Assembly: GCA_028868395.1 (NCBI GenBank)
Contig: JAGWUO010000068.1
Location: forward strand, 1 to 6,815
From: Cytophagales bacterium
GTDB taxonomy: Bacteria > Bacteroidota > Bacteroidia > Cytophagales > Spirosomataceae
DNA length: 6,815 bases
Direction of reading: 5' to 3'
Shown here: positions 1 through 4,553 of the stretch, piece by piece
Position numbering within the stretch: position 1 is the stretch's first letter
How the letters are laid out: each line of letters starts with the position of its first letter
Notes under the pieces: model-generated
Seen by the model: only the letters and a program-made list of their open reading frames with translations
What the model was told of the DNA's origin: nothing
Database searches by the model: none
Translations under genes and position numbers: made by a program

Positions 1-1
1 G

Positions 2-28
2 GTGAATTTGAAAGAGCTATTAGGTTAA
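2..28 (+). CDS. possible 3' end of an upstream gene (last 8 codons)
   Basis: The frame starting at base 2 reads VNLKELLG and stops at TAA (26-28), immediately where the hairpin array begins. An array followed by a terminator is what one expects downstream of a gene, so this may be the C-terminus of a protein whose body lies outside the window. The alternative frame from base 1 stays open to a TAG at 94-96, but only by reading through the repeats. Eight codons are far too few to identify anything; the call rests on position only. Confidence 0.25.
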   Translation: MNLKELLG

Positions 29-181
29 TCGCCTTCGGCTTAGTCATCGCTACGCGATTTAGTCACCTACGGTTTAGTCACGACTTTGTCGTTTAGTCAT
101 CGCTACGCGATTTAGTCGTCACTTCGTGACTTAGTCACCTACGGTTTAGTCGGCACTGCTGCGCAGCGATGTCGTTGAGTC
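25..181. repeat. array of eight mini-hairpins separated by TTAGTC
   Basis: Seven exact TTAGTC hexamers (40-45, 59-64, 74-79, 93-98, 112-117, 131-136, 146-151), plus degenerate copies at each end (TTAATC 25-30, TTGAGTC 175-181), alternate with short perfect inverted repeats: 31-39 (GCC stem), 46-58 (ATCGC), 65-73 (ACC), 80-92 (ACGAC), 99-111 (ATCGC), 118-130 (GTCAC), 137-145 (ACC) and 156-166 (CTGC). Every inverted repeat has a 3-nt loop and an inner C-G closing pair. Units are 15 or 19 bp long. Stem sequences differ but stay complementary, which suggests the structure rather than the sequence is conserved. No reading frame passes through the whole array without stops. The function is unknown. 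Confidence 0.9.
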
Positions 182-195
182 ATTTTAAGAATTAG

Positions 196-251
196 GAGCT
201 CGCTGGAAGGCGGGCTTTTTTGTTTTTCGGGATTATCAGTTTGTTGATAGG
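196..251 (+). repeat. 56-bp direct repeat, left copy
   Basis: This copy matches 2061-2116 at 52 of 56 positions, with differences at 211, 218, 244 and 245. It contains the terminator hairpin plus about 25 bp beyond it, including the stretch CGGGATTATCAGTTTG, so similarity extends past the terminator itself. The difference at 211 turns a G-C pair into G-U in the other copy and so preserves the stem. The two copies bracket the small ORF and the AbiE genes. Confidence 0.85.
197..227 (+). terminator. intrinsic terminator after the hairpin array
   Basis: The stem AGCTCGC (197-203) pairs with GCGGGCT (210-216) through seven base pairs, one of them G-U, around the loop TGGAAG. Six T's end the stem (216-221) and a second T-run follows at 223-227. 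It would stop transcripts arriving from the left through the hairpin array and insulate the small ORF and AbiE module. The same structure recurs at 2062. Confidence 0.8.
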
Positions 252-302
252 GATGGCCTGGCTATTTTGTTACCTTTATCGAACCACTATATAAATAAAT
301 TC

Positions 303-464
303 ATGAATCCGATTACATTCAAGAAACAGATAGATGCAATTCATAAAGCAACCGCTCTGGCCACGAAATCACGTGAATCAGCTATACTCTTTCTGACTAA
401 ATCGGGAATATTGAAAAACCTTCCTAAAGCGAAAAGGGTAACCTCTATCTCTAGATTGAGATAA
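303..464 (+). CDS. small hypothetical protein, possibly decayed
   Basis: A 53-residue ORF that opens with MNPITFKKQIDAIHKATALA and continues with a segment resembling, from memory, small conserved bacterial proteins of the pattern A-x-x-S-K-E-S-A-x-x-F-L-x-x-x-G-I. I chose the ATG at 303; the frame extends upstream to a TTG at 267, but that runs into the likely promoter. A TTTG at 266-269 and TATATAAA at 289-296 are spaced like a Bacteroidota -33/-7 pair. The remembered family usually ends G-x-L-x-x-x-Y, and this frame instead ends in a basic tail; the +1 frame at 431-454 reads EKGNLYL then stops, so a frameshift is possible. It sits 107 bp upstream of abiEi, inside the repeat-bounded segment. 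Function unknown. Confidence 0.4.
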   Translation: MNPITFKKQIDAIHKATALATKSRESAILFLTKSGILKNLPKAKRVTSISRLR

Positions 465-468
465 TCCC

Positions 469-491
469 GGATTGGGCTATTTTCCGAATTA
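469..491. promoter_or_regulatory. degenerate second operator-like half of the abiE promoter
   Basis: TCCGAATTA at 483-491 is identical to the right arm of the perfect inverted repeat at 531-553. At the same 14-bp offset upstream (469-477), the sequence matches the left arm at 5 of 9 positions. This could be a weaker second binding site placing the -35 region between two sites. In the characterised streptococcal AbiE system, AbiEi binds two inverted repeats in its own promoter, so a pair would fit. The left arm is weak enough that chance is possible. Confidence 0.4.
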
Positions 492-502
492 AATTTAAAA
501 AT

Positions 503-529
503 TTGACAATTAATGTAATAAAATATAGT
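503..529 (+). promoter_or_regulatory. candidate promoter of the abiE operon
   Basis: TTGACA at 503-508 is followed after 15 bp by TATAGT at 524-529. Equivalently, TTTG at 502-505 lies 18 bp before TATAGTGT, which is loosely Bacteroidota-like. The perfect inverted repeat at 531-553 begins just downstream, so a bound repressor would overlap the transcription start. A TAATTTTG at 560-567, right before the ATG, also matches the Bacteroidota -7 consensus, so the exact start is uncertain. Confidence 0.5.
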
Positions 530-530
530 G

Positions 531-553
531 TAATTCGGAATAAATCCGAATTA
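531..553. promoter_or_regulatory. 23-bp inverted repeat, likely AbiEi operator
   Basis: TAATTCGGA (531-539) and TCCGAATTA (545-553) are perfect 9-bp arms separated by 5 bp. The site lies 18 bp before the abiEi start, between the candidate promoter and the gene. AbiEi antitoxins are known to repress their own operon through inverted repeats in the promoter, so this is the natural candidate for autoregulation here. The repeat itself is seen directly; binding is inferred. Confidence 0.7.
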
Positions 554-571
554 TATAATTAATTTTGACAT

Positions 572-1210
572 ATGGATGTCAGAACACTTTTAGCAGATTA
601 TGCGGATCAGCCTATAAGCACGCAGATTTTACTAACAATTTTGAAGGATTATAATAGGCCCTATGATAAAATCATGGAATTGATGAGTCAGGGGGATTTA
701 ATTCAGTTAAGGAAGGGCCTGTATATGACGAGTACTTTAATAAACTCGAGTAGACCTGAGCCATTTCTGCTAGCGAATCATTTGTATGGTCCTAGTTATG
801 TTTCTCTTGACTCAGCTTTGTTTTATTGGGGGTTTATACCTGAGCGTGTTTTTGAAATAACGAGTGTTACGAGTAAACTTTCGAAAAGATCTACTGTTGA
901 AAACACGGTTTTTAGCTTTACTCATTTGCCTTTGGCCTATTATCCGGTAGGGATAAAATCTGTCCGTTTAACTGAAAAACAAACAGTTTTAATCGCGAGT
1001 CCTGAAAAGTGTATATGCGATAAAGTGATTACGACTGCCGGAGTAAATCTAAGGAGTAAGAAACAAGCCATGGCCTTTCTTATCCAAGACCTAAGAATGG
1101 ATAAAGATCGCTTGAGAGAATTGAATTTACGGGAGATGGTCAAGTGGTTATCAGTTTGCCCTAAAGAGGCTAGTATAAAGAATATAATCGAAGCAATAGC
1201 AGAATTATGA
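572..1210 (+). CDS. abiEi: AbiEi-type antitoxin / transcriptional repressor
   Basis: A 212-residue protein of the AbiEi family, the antitoxin of the AbiE (type IV) toxin-antitoxin and abortive phage-infection system. Residues about 14-52 form the N-terminal winged helix-turn-helix, ending in the typical L-x-x-G-x-L-I-x-L-x-x-G-L-Y strand pattern. Residues 73-91 carry the family hallmark GPSYVSLDSALFYWGFIPE, followed by ITSVT (96-100) and the IASPEKCICD block (141-150). Length is in the usual range of about 200 residues. The ATG at 572 has no Shine-Dalgarno sequence, as is normal for the phylum. Its last four bases overlap the abiEii-like start (ATGA), so the two are translationally coupled. 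Expected roles are neutralising AbiEii activity and repressing the operon through the repeat at 531-553. Family assignment is by motif recognition and is secure; neutralising activity is inferred. Confidence 0.9.
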   Translation: MDVRTLLADYADQPISTQILLTILKDYNRPYDKIMELMSQGDLIQLRKGLYMTSTLINSSRPEPFLLANHLYGPSYVSLDSALFYWGFIPERVFEITSVTSKLSKRSTVENTVFSFTHLPLAYYPVGIKSVRLTEKQTVLIASPEKCICDKVITTAGVNLRSKKQAMAFLIQDLRMDKDRLRELNLREMVKWLSVCPKEASIKNIIEAIAEL

Positions 1211-2058
1211 TAAAGGAATGGATTGAATCCTATGAGCCTAAAAATATTCAAGACACCGAACAGGCGTTGCGAGAGATCATGCAGGAAATTGCTTTGGCAG
1301 GCTTATACAGAGCTAATTTTTTCAAACATGCTGCATTTTATGGCGGTACTGCCTTGAGAATTTTTCACGGATTGAACCGATTCTCTGAAGATTTGGACTT
1401 TTCCTTATTGCAAAAGGATCCTGATTTTGAATTCGATTATTATTTTAAATCAATTGTGGATGAGTTTCAAGCTTTGGGAATAAAGGTAAGTTTGAATCAA
1501 AAAATGAAATCCACGATTTCTTCTATTGATTCTGCCTTTTTGAAATCAGATACACTCTGGAGTGAATTGATATTTGAAGATACGATTCCTCAGATCAAAC
1601 TCTCGATAAAGCCAAGCATTAAAATTAAGTTGGAAATTGATACGAATCCGCCGCTTCGATTTAGCACCGAAAATAAACTCCTGACTAAACCATTCTCGTT
1701 TTACGTTAACTGTCTTACACTTCCAGATCTGTTTGCCGGTAAAATGCATGCGCTTCTTTTTCGAAAATGGAAGACTAGGGTTAAAGGCCGAGACTGGTAT
1801 GATTTAGACTGGTATATAAAAAAAGGGGTAAATATTAGCTTAAGTCATTTTTGCCAAAGAGCGATTGAGAGCGGAGACTGGGCTCAAGAATCGATGACAA
1901 AAGATCAATTGCTTGAATTACTAGCGTTAAAAATCACATCCTTAGATATCAATAGAGTAAAAGAGGACGTCATTCGTTTTATTCCTAATCCACAGGAGTT
2001 AGAAATTTGGTCTCAAGAATATTTTCAGCAATTAGTTGAGAGGCTGGAAGTGAGTTAA
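1207..2058 (+). CDS. abiEii: AbiEii-type nucleotidyltransferase toxin
   Basis: A 283-residue protein of the AbiEii/MenT nucleotidyltransferase family, the toxin partner of AbiEi. The polymerase-beta-like active site is clear: GGTALR (46-51), then FSEDLDF (59-65) with the two metal-binding aspartates D62 and D64, and a third acidic strand KLEID (141-145). The conserved C-terminal motif LFAGKMHALLFRK (175-187) with GRDWYDL (194-200) follows. All key residues and full length are present, so the enzyme should be active. Family members transfer nucleotides to cellular targets (tRNA for the related MenT toxins) and halt growth, which blocks phage spread. The start overlaps the abiEi stop by four bases, and a terminator begins 3 bp after the stop. 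I see no truncation. The substrate of this copy cannot be read from sequence. Confidence 0.92.
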   Translation: MIKEWIESYEPKNIQDTEQALREIMQEIALAGLYRANFFKHAAFYGGTALRIFHGLNRFSEDLDFSLLQKDPDFEFDYYFKSIVDEFQALGIKVSLNQKMKSTISSIDSAFLKSDTLWSELIFEDTIPQIKLSIKPSIKIKLEIDTNPPLRFSTENKLLTKPFSFYVNCLTLPDLFAGKMHALLFRKWKTRVKGRDWYDLDWYIKKGVNISLSHFCQRAIESGDWAQESMTKDQLLELLALKITSLDINRVKEDVIRFIPNPQELEIWSQEYFQQLVERLEVS

Positions 2059-2060
2059 TA

Positions 2061-2116
2061 GAGCTCGCTGGAAGGTGGGCTTCTTTGTTTTTCGGGATTA
2101 TCAGTTTGCAGATAGG
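2061..2116 (+). repeat. 56-bp direct repeat, right copy
   Basis: Second copy of the 196-251 sequence, exactly 1865 bp downstream, with four substitutions. It begins directly after the abiEii stop. The first copy precedes the small ORF, so together they delimit the AbiE-containing segment. No third copy is present in the window, including after the GNAT/HTH pair. Confidence 0.85.
2062..2092 (+). terminator. intrinsic terminator of the abiE operon
   Basis: AGCTCGC (2062-2068) pairs with GTGGGCT (2075-2081) over seven positions, two of them G-U, around the same TGGAAG loop. The U-tract is interrupted (TTCTTTGTTTTT), so it is probably weaker than the copy at 197. It lies 3 bp past the abiEii stop. 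Confidence 0.7.
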
Positions 2117-2190
2117 ATTTTGAAGTAAATGGAAGTACTTTTCGGTGCTATTAATATACTATTGGCAACCCTAAAAATAGTACTCATTTT

Positions 2191-2221
2191 GTTTACATAA
2201 TTTGTAAACTTTTGTTATATT
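2191..2221 (+). promoter_or_regulatory. palindromic operator and candidate promoter of the GNAT/HTH pair
   Basis: GTTTACA (2191-2197) and TGTAAAC (2203-2209) are perfect 7-bp arms around a 5-bp spacer. The palindrome overlaps a possible -35 box, TTTACA at 2192-2197, which lies 18 bp before TATATT (2216-2221). TATATTTA at 2216-2223 also resembles the Bacteroidota -7 element. The start codon at 2231 follows almost at once, so the leader is very short or absent. Arms of this kind are typical of operators bound by small HTH repressors, and the second gene of the operon encodes such a protein. Autoregulation is inferred. Confidence 0.6.
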
Positions 2222-2230
2222 TACTAAAGC

Positions 2231-2692
2231 ATGAAGGTAATTGAGGTAAGGACTGGTCATGTGATTTTGGTAGAAATAATTCCTGCAGAATTGTCTGATT
2301 TAAAAAGTGGGAACTTTCATTTCGATTGGTTTCAAGAGGTAAATCATCTAGTTTATAAATTACAAGTTGTAAAAACGAAAGAAATACTTGGCTTACTGTC
2401 ATTAGAAGTATTTTATAAAGAAAGATTTATAAAAATTAGATTGCTAGCTGTGTCTCAAGATAACAAAGGGAAGAATAAAAAATTTGATGATGTTGCAGGC
2501 AATCTCATCGCTTTTGCTTCAAAATTAGCGGTATATAATTTTGCAGAAGATGCTTGTGTTGTGATTAGGCCTAAAACATTGGTAAGTAAGCACTATCAAG
2601 AAAAATATAAAATGAAACAACAGGGCAGATTACTTAGCCTGGAGGTGCCTGAAATTTTGGAAGTGATAAATAGGTTTGACCATGATAATTGA
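2231..2692 (+). CDS. GNAT-like protein, putative toxin of a two-gene module
   Basis: A 153-residue protein resembling a GNAT-like family that I recall from Bacteroidota genomes next to HTH genes. Visible family features are FDWF (31-34), a central beta region, the block NKGKNKKFDD (78-87) running into VAGNLIAFASKLA (88-100), and HYQEKYKMK (121-129), which corresponds to the GNAT C-terminal H/Y-x-x-x-G-F-type segment. The acetyl-CoA loop Q/R-x-x-G-x-G/A is degenerate: D87 sits where the first glycine is expected. The gene overlaps the downstream HTH gene by 11 bp and has a palindromic operator in front, an arrangement typical of toxin-antitoxin pairs; known GNAT toxins such as TacT and AtaT acetylate aminoacyl-tRNA. 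Whether this one is toxic, or is an acetyltransferase at all, is inference; a non-toxic GNAT-fold protein is the main alternative. Confidence 0.65.
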   Translation: MKVIEVRTGHVILVEIIPAELSDLKSGNFHFDWFQEVNHLVYKLQVVKTKEILGLLSLEVFYKERFIKIRLLAVSQDNKGKNKKFDDVAGNLIAFASKLAVYNFAEDACVVIRPKTLVSKHYQEKYKMKQQGRLLSLEVPEILEVINRFDHDN

Positions 2693-3203
2693 AAACTTTA
2701 CGATAGATCCAGAGAGTTTATTAGACTCTCGAGATAGCTCCCGAGTGGATGAGGAAAAGGAATTAAAGGCTCTTTCAAAGGCACGCGCCATAAGAAAGCG
2801 CAATCTAGGAGCACATGATATTATGCGTGCTCGTTTACTTCAATTAAAATTGAAAATGGAAGAATTTTTGTCATCCAACTCAAATAGTACGAAAAGTCAA
2901 TTCCCTGTATTTTTGGAATATTATGTGGATACCATTTACCCTAAAAGAAAGCTCTTTGCTCAGGATATTGATGTAAATCCGATTAGTTTAAGCCAGGTCA
3001 TAAATAACCATAGAGAACCCAAGGAGGAATTTATTCTAAGACTTATTATTCATTCAGAGAAAGTATTTAAAAACGTTTGCCACTTTCAAAGCAATACCTG
3101 GCTCGAAGTCTTTTTAAAAGATAAATTTATGGAGACTATTTCTTCTGAAAAGAAATGGCGTAAAGAAGAGGGCAAACACGTTAGGGTTTTTGAACTAGTT
3201 TAA
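2682..3203 (+). CDS. HigA-like helix-turn-helix protein, putative antitoxin/repressor
   Basis: A 173-residue protein starting at the ATG at 2682; the frame extends two codons upstream to a TTG, but ATG is preferred. It overlaps the GNAT-like gene by 11 bp. Residues about 22-63 are charged and helical, probably a coiled or dimerisation region. Residues about 78-125 hold an XRE/HigA-like helix-turn-helix, with the second helix around NPISLSQVINNHREP (99-113). Residues 139-149 (TWLEVFLKDKF) match the W-L segment that closes HigA-like domains. By family analogy it should bind the partner protein and repress the operon from the palindrome at 2191-2209. Unlike classical higBA, the partner is GNAT-like rather than a RelE-fold ribonuclease. 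The C-terminus is lysine-rich. HTH assignment is good; the antitoxin role is inferred from layout. Confidence 0.65.
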   Translation: MIIENFTIDPESLLDSRDSSRVDEEKELKALSKARAIRKRNLGAHDIMRARLLQLKLKMEEFLSSNSNSTKSQFPVFLEYYVDTIYPKRKLFAQDIDVNPISLSQVINNHREPKEEFILRLIIHSEKVFKNVCHFQSNTWLEVFLKDKFMETISSEKKWRKEEGKHVRVFELV

Positions 3204-3212
3204 TGAGATTTT

Positions 3213-4553
3213 TCAATAACTCGCATAAATCAAACTGCCTAAATCCTGTACGGATTTTATTTGCTTTGTTTGCCCCTTTGGAAATCCATAATAGGCGGTC
3301 ATAGTTAGATAGGGATTGATTTTTTCTGGGTAAAATCGATAGCCGTGATCGCCGGTTAAAATAATCTTGAATTTTTGGGATTGGATTAGGGGCAGAATTA
3401 AATGTGTATAGACGTGTTCATTCGTGAACTGCCAAAAATCGAGGTAGTTGCTTACTTTGTCTTGGTAAGGAGAGGGTAGATAGGATTTAGAGCCTATGTA
3501 GTACAAAGGCGGATGTGGCATGAGTAGGTGCAGGTAGAAAAAGGTCTTACGGCTGGAGAGGCGCGTTATTTTACGGGCTGCTTGCTCTACGATCGATCGG
3601 TTATGAATGGCTTGTTTTTCGTCTGGTGTGAGGAGGTAGAGAAGGCTAAACATCGATTTGGAGAAAAGATGCTTTATGAAATTCGCTTGTTTCTCCTCCT
3701 TTTCATAGTAGTAGATCTTAGAGTAGGCTTGGGTTTTTCCTACATCGAAGATTCCCCCGTTATAACAAACAATTCCTTTCTTTTCTAAATCTGCTAATAA
3801 AGAAGATTGCCGCAATAAACGAATGGCGGTAGGCGCTTCTATGTTCGCATCTGTTAATGCTAGATTGTAGTTAAAAAGGGATGCGAGACTATTTACGGTA
3901 GCTTTATTTTTACTAGAAGAGGAAGTAGAGACTTTCCAACCAGTGGCTTGTAATTGTTTGCTGAATTGCATAGGCATCGTATCGTGTGTATAGCGCGCTA
4001 ATTCACTGGGGGAGGCGTATTCGTCAAGGATGATTAATACCACAGGTTTGGTATGTAATCGCTCAATGGGTAGTAGATGACGAGCGAATGTTATTGTAGC
4101 AGTTTTATGTGGCATAATTGAACTAATGAGCAGGATGAGGCTAAAAATGCCTAAAAATACGTTGATCAGATAGGCACGGTTATTGCGTTTCTTCAACAAG
4201 AAGTAGTTCGACGCTAAGATGACTAGCCAGCTGAAGGGTAAAAAATACCGCGCACGGATGGTGGGGAGGTGGACAAAAAAGGCATTGAATTTACTCCAGA
4301 TTTGGATCAGGGGTTGGTAATAGAGCAACAAAATCAAACTAGGAACGACCAGGATACTTAGGTCTACTTCTAGGCGATTCAATAGCTCCGTTCGCGTCTT
4401 TTGGTAACCAATTTCCAAGAGCACTACACTGAAAAACAATATTATAAAGGGGATTCTGTCAGGATAGGTGGCGGGCAGATAGAACAAGTAAGGCAGGAAG
4501 ACCAAGCTCAACAGCACCGATGTACGGAAAGGAATGGCTGATTTTATCCCCAT
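3213..4553 (-). CDS. membrane sulfatase/phosphoethanolamine-transferase-like protein
   Basis: A 446-residue protein with an N-terminal membrane region and a C-terminal alkaline-phosphatase-superfamily domain. Hydrophobic helices lie at about 10-28, 34-49, 64-80, 104-121 and 127-146. The catalytic domain begins near 168 with VVLIILDEYASP (171-182), whose D177 and E178 are in the first metal-binding position. The likely nucleophile region is SKNKATVNSLASLFN (214-228), with T219 as the candidate. MPHPP (345-349) and GDHGYR (401-406; D402 and H403) supply the remaining metal ligands. LTA-synthase, OpgE and EptA-like enzymes share this layout and transfer phospho-head-groups to envelope glycans on the outer face of the inner membrane. 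No sulfatase-maturation C-x-P-x-R motif is visible, so a transferase is more likely than a sulfatase. Its start overlaps the methyltransferase gene by 10 bp. Its stop lies only 9 bp from the convergent HTH gene. The substrate is unknown. Confidence 0.8.
   Translation of the reverse strand: MGIKSAIPFRTSVLLSLVFLPYLFYLPATYPDRIPFIILFFSVVLLEIGYQKTRTELLNRLEVDLSILVVPSLILLLYYQPLIQIWSKFNAFFVHLPTIRARYFLPFSWLVILASNYFLLKKRNNRAYLINVFLGIFSLILLISSIMPHKTATITFARHLLPIERLHTKPVVLIILDEYASPSELARYTHDTMPMQFSKQLQATGWKVSTSSSSKNKATVNSLASLFNYNLALTDANIEAPTAIRLLRQSSLLADLEKKGIVCYNGGIFDVGKTQAYSKIYYYEKEEKQANFIKHLFSKSMFSLLYLLTPDEKQAIHNRSIVEQAARKITRLSSRKTFFYLHLLMPHPPLYYIGSKSYLPSPYQDKVSNYLDFWQFTNEHVYTHLILPLIQSQKFKIILTGDHGYRFYPEKINPYLTMTAYYGFPKGQTKQIKSVQDLGSLIYASY

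Noticed and set aside
1..96. An open frame from base 1 through the repeats to TAG at 94
   Set aside because: Most of it is repeat DNA read in one frame. The repeat structure explains the sequence and there is no protein family signal.
25..181. The hairpin array as a CRISPR array
   Set aside because: The constant part is only 6 bp and the intervening sequences are palindromes of 9 or 13 bp, two of which recur. CRISPR repeats and unique spacers are far longer, and no cas gene is present.
228..469. CGGGATTAT (228-236) and ATAATCCCG (461-469) as transposon-like terminal inverted repeats around the small ORF
   Set aside because: The arms are only 9 bp with no extended similarity and no transposase between them. 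CGGGATTAT also recurs in the direct repeat at 2093-2101, so the match is better explained by that element or by chance.
940..1251. A 103-codon minus-strand ORF opposite abiEi
   Set aside because: It is antisense to the motif-bearing AbiEi reading frame and crosses the abiEi/abiEii junction; nothing supports translation.
196..2116. Integron gene cassettes with attC sites at the repeats
   Set aside because: Toxin-antitoxin cargo would fit, but the 56-bp repeat lacks the RYYYAAC and GTTRRRY core sites and the long imperfect palindrome of attC. No integrase is in the window.
3528..3788. An 86-codon plus-strand ORF inside the membrane transferase gene
   Set aside because: It is antisense to a well-supported coding region with catalytic motifs in the opposite frame and shows no family resemblance of its own.
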